DNA of 64,000 nucleotides, from the NCBI GenBank assembly GCA_963514095.1, contig OY741277.1, positions 11,627,137 to 11,691,136 of the forward strand, written 5' to 3'. This document shows positions 55,944-64,000 of the stretch, piece after piece; position 1 is the stretch's first letter; every line of letters begins with the position of its first letter. The notes under the pieces are model-generated. The model was given only the letters and a program-made list of their open reading frames with translations. It made no database searches and was not told the origin of the DNA. This stretch comes from Eutrigla gurnardus (lineage: Eukaryota; Chordata; Actinopteri; Perciformes; Triglidae). Made by a program: the position numbers and the translations under genes.

Positions 55944-58900
55944 TGCTGGCTCCAGTGGTCTGCTCCTCATGTAAAGAGATAGCATCTTCCCACAACAGAT
56001 CAATAAGGGAATATTTCTAGAAGCCCTGTTTCTGTCTCCGATTTAACCAAACCGCGTGTGTGTGTGTGCATGTGTGTGCGCATGTGTGTGTGCATGTGTG
56101 TGTGTGTGCGTGCGTGTGCCTGCTCCCGTGTGAAGAATACTCAGACTGACAACCTCACTTGTGTGCTGGTGGTTAGGTTGAACTTAGCTGCCATTATCGA
56201 ATGCATTGGCATGTTATCAGACCCAGAAGAGCCGTAGAGCCATATTTGGGTTTCATCTCTAAACTCGTTAGTCAAGGGCGATGGCGGTTAGATTCATGTT
56301 TCCTGTTTGTATGTGATCCGTTCATCAATCAACCCAAAAACACTCGCCGTTGCCTCATCCGCTGTGGAGCATTTGATAAAACTCCCGTTTCCTACATAAA
56401 ATATAGGCAGAACTATCGTATCGTCTCTGGAAACACACACACACTCCTGGTATGAAATATTGACACACACATGTAGATGCACTCTGTCTTGCGCGCACAA
56501 TCTCCACCACCCCCACTCTTCACCTAGCTCATGTTTACGTGCCGTAAATTGTCCTAAAGGGACACAGCCACAGATGATTTATGGTGCCAGATATGATTAG
56601 ATCCCATGTATTTTTACACCACCGACGCATTTTTGCATGCGGCGCCTTAAGTGGGAGACAGTAGTCATGAACGCCGGAATAAACGAAATACTCCCCGTCT
56701 TATTAAAATGCAGCTTTGTGTTCCCTCCCCATTAATGTCGTGGTGGCAGCGCCTTGGCAACCGAGGACGACCCCGCTCTGTGTGGAAGAGAAAATATTAA
56801 TTTGTGAACGTGAACTAAGACTGAAGATCTGCAGGACGGGCCGGCATGAGACGGAAAGTATGGAATAGACGTTTGGTGGTACGTGGATCACTGACAGACC
56901 GCGTGTTCGTGGCAGAGGAACTATCCTTAAACAGTAAACAATTTCATCAAAAAAGTTGTATTAAATTTCTTTTCTTTATGCTACTGCATGTCCTTATTGG
57001 TGTGGTGGTTTTGCACGGTGAATTGGATTGTTATTAAATGAAGGAGGAGTTTCTTTATTATATTGAGGGTAAATGTCGGACACAAATTGCCCTCATGTTG
57101 TCGTCAAATCAGTTGGCCAACAGATGATGGACAAGTGGGATTTTTCTGTTATTCTGCATCAAAAGTTGACCAACTATTTTACCCAACTATATCTCCTTTA
57201 TTCAAGCAAAATAATGTTATTTCTTTCACTGCTATGAAGATGGGTCTGGTGCGACAAAGAATGGCCCAGCACACCACATGAAAGATTGCACAGTTTACTT
57301 ATTTTTTTATACCTTTGACTTGTTTGCTCATGAGAGTATTCTGACATGCCGGTACAGTTTGCACACACACCCTTTATGTCTTGCAGAGGTTGAACACACA
57401 CAGTTCAAGGTTAGTCTCCAATTCAGTGCAGCTCACAGATAATTGTCAATAAAATTGATCTTTTTTTTTTTTTCTTACTCTGCTCATATTTTTCCGTCCG
57501 GCTCCCCTCCCCTTACGCACATCCATTGACTCCCTCACTCCACTCTCCTTTGCCTCTGTCCTTCTCTTTTCATCTCAAGCCAGATAAGTCTGCCTCGACT
57601 GCCAAGAGCACCGAGTATCACTGCTTGCTCCCCCCCCCCCCTCCTCTTATGTTCTTCTCACAGTGCACTGAAGCCATGTCGCAATTTCTCAGGGAGTTTT
57701 GATGCCTGGATGTCTCCTGTCTGGGTCCATCTCGTCTGAGCTGCAGCGCCGGCCCTATGCGATCTGAACTTCGCTGCCTCGCTGCAGGTCAGCCTTCACG
57801 GCCGATTAGTGTCGAAGCGCCACTTTGGTCACAAGTTGTCGGGAGCGCTTATCGTGAAGATCAACAGCGATCAGTCTCGCCGCTGTGCTCCCCCTCTCTC
57901 CGAGTCCTCTACATATCCTCCCTCTTTCTCTCCCCTTTCTGTTTTTCTGCCCTCTCCCCTTTTGGCATTACCACCCTCCCCCCTCCGTGTTTTCCCCCTC
58001 AAATCACCATATTTCCATCTATATCTTATCATTGTCATCCTTCCTTTTCTCCCACCTTCCCCCCATGCTGCGTCTCTTGCTGGATCTGAACTGTCTCTTT
58101 GTTTTTGTTTTTCCTACCTAACAACTCCTCAAAACATCATGAGGTCAACTTGGATGTGAATTCACGAAAAGCAAGGATAGGAGAGCGTAACCGAAGCTGT
58201 TTATGTAACGTCAGGTGCATAGTTACATGGTCTCCTTTGGTGTGATGTGCTTTCCTTTATGAGGCATTGGTTACAAGAAAAAGAAACAATGTTTCGTAAC
58301 ATGTAATTTTCCAGCTATTATCATGGCTGCTATTTAAGTGTTTCCATAGTAACGTGGTACGGCTGCTATAATCCATATATATATTCATTTTTCTTCTTTT
58401 TTCAAAAACTAAAGGACATTCTCATAATAAATCATGTTTTAAGTCTAAAAGTGGTTTTGCCAAACTAGTAAGTGAGCACTTTTCAAGTTCTCAAAGAACA
58501 ACGAAAAACAAAAGTTCAAGAAATGTTGACTCTTTCTTCTCATTATAAAATAAAATGCCGTCTATTTAGTCAAAACAAGCTGACATCATTTTTAACACGA
58601 TCTTTGTTAAAGAGTTTTACCTGTGACGGTTTGTCGCTCACTGGATCTTCCTTTGGTTCTGCTTGTCCAGTTCCAGAGACAAAGATTCAGTCTGTATTTA
58701 TTTACTGCCCTCCCCCCCCCCACCCCCACCCATTCTAATCCCTCCATCGCTCCTTTCCGTTCTGTCTCTGTGTGCCGTCAGGCCTCGTCTGCGGCGAGAG
58801 CGGAGACGAGTCATGTTTGGCCTGTCAGTATGGCTGCTAGTGTCAGTATCTGGAGCTGCTGGTTCCTCTGACAGCGCTGGAGGGGCTGCTGGTCCTAGCA

Positions 58901-59188
58901 GAGTGCAGCCGTCACCCTGTGACACGCTCAGTGTCACCGATCCCCTCCGTCTGGTGACATGGCATCCCCTCCTCCTCCTCAGTCCTCGTCTCCCCCCCCC
59001 AGCCAGTGGCCTTTTCACTGCCACTCTACAGTCAGTCACTCAGTCAGTCACTTACTGCCTCACTGAGGAGTCTTTAGTAGGAGCTGACCTACATGTGGGT
59101 CGGAAAACTGATACCAGTGTTTGCGATTGAAGCCGGCAATAGTGTGTGATTGTTTTATATTTATGTATATAATGTGTAAATATATAAC

Positions 59189-59189
<1 letters not shown>

Positions 59190-59282
<93 letters not shown>
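59190..59282. repeat. (GATA)23 tetranucleotide array
   Basis: 93 bp of uninterrupted GATA units. The Tyr-Leu-Ser-Ile repeating frames on the minus strand come from it. It is not a CRISPR array: there are no spacers. Confidence 0.98.
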
Positions 59283-59538
59283 CCTCTCTGCACAGCGGGA
59301 CTAAATATGTGTGTGATTTAATCTGGCCTCGGCGAGCGTGCAGCAGTGACAAATGGATGCTCACTATGAAACCCCCTCATCCAAGAGACAGTATTAGTTT
59401 TTGCTTTAATTACCAGCAGCAGTAATGTTTCCTATCCATAACTGTCGGCCTGCTAGAATGCAGCCTGGCAGAGGGGTGAGGGCCTTGTCTCTTCTCTCAG
59501 TGGGCCTCCTGTCTCTTCTACCCCCCCAATCCGTCTAT

Positions 59539-59609
59539 CCTCTCTCCCTCCCCTCCCTCCCCTCCCCTCCCCTCCCCTCCCCTCTCCCCCTCCACCTCCC
59601 TCCCATCCC
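59539..59609. repeat. Polypyrimidine tract with (CCCCT)n core
   Basis: About 70 bp almost entirely of C and T with repeated CCCCT units. The minus strand carries many GGGG/GGG runs one to two bases apart and could form G-quadruplex or triplex DNA. Confidence 0.85.
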
Positions 59610-60299
59610 CTCTGCGCCCGCCGCATCTTTCATTTCAATATTTCAATATTTATGCCTCATCTGAGAAAAGTTCAAAGTCACAGTAAGGAGGCATAACTTT
59701 CTCCCGCCGACAGTGCAGGACCCTGCCTTGGTGGACAGGAGAGGGGAGGCTGGTGTCTCCCCTCCCCTCGGCTGGTCAGCGGCGACAGGAAGAGAGGCCA
59801 GGCTCAGGGAGTCGGATGCAAAGACAGACAGCTTGATCTGATGTGTAAACGATAAGGGATGTTAAAGCTCACGTTGACACTGTAGTTTGACACATTTACA
59901 GATATTTTTTGCTTGACTTCTTTCAAGATGTGTGGGGAAAAGGGAAAGCAAATGCTTTTTATAATAACTATGCTACTGCTTAGGTTACGAGTTTTTCAAA
60001 TACAATCAGTGCAATCGTTCAATTCTTCAAGTAATCATACATTTTATAAAAAAAAGGAACATTACATCACGCGTTATTGGACAGGATGCAAGATAATATC
60101 AGTAAATTGGTATGACACAAGGCTGGACACCCTCGACACATATTAGGTTGCACAACATGTAGCACCTCAGAGGTCCAGGAGCGGGGCTCAGGTCTCCTGG
60201 GTGTCTGTCTTGGATCTGTTATCCGTGTCTGATCACATGTCACCGCGTGGGTCTTTTCTGTGGGTCTAGCTGACCATCCCCTGACAAAATCCACACCCA

Positions 60300-60680
60300 G
60301 TTTGAATAAATAAAGTGTCTGACAAGTCCGTCCTTTACCATAAAGATCTTTGACAGGCGCCGTCTGGTAATAGATTAGCCTAATTACCGCGTCCCTGAGT
60401 TTAGATCCGTCGTCACATACTAGCCTGTCGCTCTAATAGCCATTACAGCCGCTACTCTCCACTCTCCTCCTGTTAATGTAAAGTTGTAAAGAAAAAGAAG
60501 GGGGGGAAAAAAAGGAAAAGCAAAAAGGAAAAGGTCGTCCTCATTTGCATGCAAGCCTTCATTAGAATATGCGAATATGCTAAGGACCGGAGCCGGCGCT
60601 TTGCATGTGCAGGTGATGAATGGCCAGTGCATCGCAGAATAGGCTGAGATGGAGGCTTCGTCACCCTCATCTGCATAGCA
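60300..60680. promoter_or_regulatory. Candidate conserved element with octamer-like sites
   Basis: Unique block with a perfect ATTTGCAT (60543-60550), ATATGCGAATATGC and TTTGCATG nearby, plus several ATTAGCCTAATTA-type homeodomain cores around 60375. Inferred from motifs only. Confidence 0.27.
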
Positions 60681-61240
60681 TACTTTATTTACTTATTTAT
60701 TTATTTATTCATTTACTTTTGAGTGCTTGCTCTATGTGATACATCTCTCGTCTGCAGGATGTGACTGAGGAGGACCTTTACAATTTACCCACACTCGCAC
60801 ACTCGCACACACACACACTTCAATAAGACGAGTCTTTATTAAATGGCTGAATGAGATCTTGGAGGTTTTCTTTGCTCTTGGGAAAAAGAAAAAAGAAAAA
60901 AGGAACGGCGCTGTAAATCGGTAGTGTTTGTTTACCACTTTAGACGTTTGGGCGAGGGCTTAAACAAGGCATTAGAAAAGGTAGAAATTGGCATGTTTAT
61001 TGAGCTGCGATTCAACCTGTAGAGCATCAGAGAGCGTCGACGCTGGAAGGGAGGCCAGCGCCCCTTTTGAGTGAAACCTCGCCGAATGTTTTTGTCGACG
61101 GGGGGCTGCGGGTGGGGTTTGCCGGGGCGGAGGGCGAGTTTCCAGAGAGAAAGTCTTCTCTTCACTCTTCTCTGTTGCCGGGGCGGCAGATGGTGGGTGT
61201 CAAGACAACGCAAGGCAGCAATAGCCAAACAAAGACATCC

Positions 61241-61242
<2 letters not shown>

Positions 61243-61284
<42 letters not shown>
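61243..61284. repeat. (GT)n microsatellite
   Basis: About 21 GT units. Confidence 0.97.
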
Positions 61285-61285
<1 letters not shown>

Positions 61286-64000
61286 ACACTCTAGAAGTGC
61301 ACTAGCACTTTGAGTAGGAGGCAACAGCATCTATAATAACACTTGAATGGTGCATTGTATAAATGCCTAAGCGGTGCTCTCAATCTCCAGAAAGTCCGTT
61401 GTTTTATTATACATCAGACAGCTGACACCTCACTGAGGAAATACTCACAAACTGAGAAAAAGTACCTTTCAATATCGTCAACCAGAGAAGATGTCAGACG
61501 TCACATTTGCAGCTCAACTTTTCATACCCAGACAGTGTGAACTTCCCCCTTTGTACAATCTCCTCCATCAACAGTTATGGTTCCGCAGACCTAATAAGTC
61601 ACTCTTTGATAGGATCGCTGAATATTAGATTAATACCACAGCGGTTTATTTTGCTCCTCTGGAGTGTGACCTTAGCTGCCCTTCACAGAGGCGCGGGGAT
61701 AATGAGAGTGGTAGCTGGCCCACAGACAGGCCTGACATCCCAGCTACGCCCTTCACTCAGCCAGCTGAGGAGAAACGTCAATACAGAGGCCTTATGTTTT
61801 ATGGATTATCTGCTTTGGCAAAACTATAGTGGGAGAAATACAACTCGTGCTTGTCATGTTGCTTCAGTTCTTTTTAATGTGCAAGACCACTCACCAAAAC
61901 AACAACGGGCAAAATTAGAGGCTGTCTTCTTTGTTTGTTTCTTTTCAATTTTCACCCTCTCCACCTCTCCCTCCTCCGTCTTAGCATCTCCTAGTCGCTC
62001 AGGTTTAAACCCGACCCGGTGTTCTTTGATTTACCAAAACCTATATTTTACACCTTAGTTTGAAGAGCCGTAGTTTGGGGTTTTGGACGTACATTTGATG
62101 TTATAAGTTATTGTTAAGAATCGGTCTTTGTCGTGCATCTTTGCTATCCCGGTGCAGTGTGTGTCCTGAATGAAGCTTGTTATTATACATCTCCTGTGAA
62201 CATTTTACACACTCCACGCCTTTAGACTTTTGTGTTTGTGTTATTTTATTCTTATTTCCTGGATTTAATTATTTATTTTGATAGCTCGCTCCCTTTTTCC
62301 TTTTCTTTGCTCGTTCTTTCTTCCTCCCTTTTCTCCTCACCCTCTTTTTCATACATTTAATTTGTTCTCAGAGGACAGGCAGATATAGTGTACAGTAAAC
62401 AGACTGAATAAATCATGTTTTTTTGTGTGGGGGGGTGGGTCTCAGGGATACTGTTGGTTTATATCCCCAGGAGGCACGGGGGAAGCTTGCTGTTGTAAAC
62501 GGACCCAAGTGCACTCCTGTTATCCGCAGTTTAATCTGCCCACTGGGGGCCAGAGAGAGGTCGGGGGGGCTCATCACGGCTCCTGATCCCTGAAGGAGCA
62601 CAGAGGTGGGGACGGAGGTGAAGAGCGCTGGCTGGTGTCTTTCCCCTCAATTAGACTCTTTAACACGAGACGAGGCCCTGCTGGTGTGTTGTCCTGTTAT
62701 AATGAAGTCGTGGTCAACTGAAGAATAAAAAAACTGGTTACAGTTCCAACAATATATCAGTTTGACTGGCTGATTAAAAATATAATGCTTACATCAGCAG
62801 CGTTGTCTACCTCTAATGCAACGTAGCAACCTCTCTGACCACAAGTCGCCGTTTTTTTTTATTCTTGCCGCACCTTCGGAGACCAGCGAGAAGGATCTGG
62901 TGTAACAGCTTCAGTAGCATCAGCGCCTATATATCTTGATATGAAAGCAAACACCTCTTTCCTTAAGGAAATTAATTATACCAATATGTCCCATAGCTGC
63001 ATCCTGTGATGGTCCAAGAGTCGTTTCAAAAGTCCAACCTGCCAAGAATGCCATTCTGGCAGAATCTGATTTTTTCAACCATACATTATTAAATTTTATG
63101 CTCTGTAATATCAACACAAAATGCTAGCTTGTGCGTGTTATCTGAAGTCCTGACCTTCAGCCCAAACATACAGCTTCATACAGGCTTTCAAATGTTATCA
63201 GTCAAACCCCCACCTTTGCCGTCTTAGTAATATTATCAACTTTACAAAAAATGTTTTCAGACATGTCAAATAATGTTGCTTAGTGTTTGATTTGGAGCCA
63301 AATAAGCCTTATATTATGGAAAGAATAAAGAACACAAATAGGCTCTTTTTATTTTATTTTATTTTTTTCAGTCCCCCCACACACACACACACTGTCACAC
63401 GCACACACACACCTGAGGAGACCTTATAAACATAAGGAAACCTGCATTACAAATTACTGCACATCATAGAAATTGTGCAGCAAGCTTTTTAAAATACCAG
63501 CGCTGCCAGTGAGGCGCTTTGTAATTTATCCCTTCACGGCTGTTAGCCGTGCCGCGCAACGGTGATTTATTTGGTTTAAGAGAAGTTTTGTTTAGAGAGA
63601 TAATGAGCAGGACTTCTCTTTAATGATTTAACACGGCGCGGTGGAAAAGAGAGGGGGGGAGAGAGGGGAAAAAAGCACATATATTTTTCATATCTTTAAC
63701 TGCACTGCAGAGAGGAAGGGAAGGAAGGAGAGAGAGAGATGCATTAGCAAAAGAAGCTAACGGCCTTTAACAACCAGCATTTTTGATTCATTTTGTTTTG
63801 TTGTGTAAAATGAGACCGTTTCACCTCCTCATAACACAGCCGTGTTCTAGTATGTTATATGTATTTCATTTAAACATGTTTCTCAGGACATGTTCAGTCT
63901 TCATAGTGTGTAGATAGTGTTTTTTCTTTTATCCATAAAGGTGAATCGTATTTGTGCTGACGCCACAAAATATGGCAGCTAATTCAAGTCTGTTTTGAAA

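Larger units (their letters stand above)
50813..59189. other. Intron 4, seventh part: unique DNA and microsatellites, no gene
   Basis: Contains C16 at 52945-52960, a CA tract at 54885-54911, GT tracts at 55695-55759, 55902-55942 and about 56055-56110, and a long pyrimidine-rich stretch (57885-58080) that leaves several frames open at once. 54588-54637 is a loose CTGACTGG tandem. The block 53570-53660 looks like conserved non-coding DNA. No exon was recognised. Confidence 0.5.
59283..64000. other. Intron 4, last part in window: unique DNA, no gene
   Basis: Contains the CCCCT-rich pyrimidine tract (59539-59609), GT (61243-61284) and CA (63378-63412) tracts, and conserved-looking blocks at 60300-60680 and 61540-61830. 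A 183-codon frame at 61507-62058 has no domain resemblance. No exon continuing znf407 was recognised before the window ends. Confidence 0.5.

Noticed and set aside
57757..58159. Three overlapping Pro/Ser-rich frames
   Set aside because: Explained by a 190-bp pyrimidine-rich stretch that lacks stop codons in any frame.
59190..59282. Possible CRISPR-like array
   Set aside because: Uninterrupted tetranucleotide repeat with no spacers, in a vertebrate genome.
59060..59364. Tyr-Leu-Ser-Ile repeat proteins
   Set aside because: Products of the (GATA)n array on the minus strand.
61507..62058. 183-codon open frame on the + strand
   Set aside because: No domain, no codon signal, no splice or promoter context, and the sequence looks like conserved non-coding DNA. 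Length alone does not support a gene in a 43 kb intron.

Overview
The window reads as vertebrate, most likely teleost (percomorph-type) genomic DNA. The signs are spliced genes with GT-AG introns, very many long (CA/GT)n microsatellites, (GATA)n and (AAT)n arrays, fossils resembling teleost dispersed repeats, and no prokaryotic gene organisation. Species and synteny cannot be fixed from the sequence alone.

Only one protein-coding gene is supported: the 5' part of a large C2H2 zinc-finger gene on the + strand, which I read as znf407. Its layout is: a CpG-rich promoter with ETS, CACGTG and E-box motifs (about 8110-8745); a non-coding first exon ending in a consensus donor at 8274/8275; a 1.85 kb intron; coding exon 2 (CDS 10194-10863); a 186 bp intron; the large coding exon 3 (11050-13317); a 7.1 kb intron; and a small exon 4 (20457-20571) encoding the HTG-SKPF linker, finger 13 and the start of finger 14. 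Phases match at every junction (1, 1, then 2 at the open end). The joined coding sequence is 3053 nt, 1017 complete codons, and runs out of the window. Fingers 3-10 form four classical/long-spaced (CX2CX12HX4H / CX2CX12HX5H) pairs separated by acidic, Ser/Gln-rich linkers, with an AT-hook-like RGRP between pairs 1 and 2.

Upstream DNA (1-8100) shows no gene but holds RFX X-box-like motifs, a CTCF-like motif and microsatellites. Intron 3 contains a cluster of transposon- or retrocopy-like debris (16.3-18.2 kb), a 135 bp (GT)n tract and conserved-looking non-coding sequence. After exon 4 there are at least 43.4 kb of intron with no further exon that I could find by eye. It consists of microsatellites, C/G homopolymers, a few repeat fossils and many homeodomain- and octamer-rich unique stretches. 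This fits the known behaviour of ZNF407 as a long-introned neighbour of TSHZ1, whose introns may host long-range enhancers. That role is inference.

I found no clear new biological system. The most interesting leads are the finger pair apparently cut at its first cysteine by intron 2, the repeated classical/JAZ-type finger module, the unrecognised coding-like fragments in intron 3, several perfect hairpins, an inverted pair of POU octamers, and the long exon-free intron.
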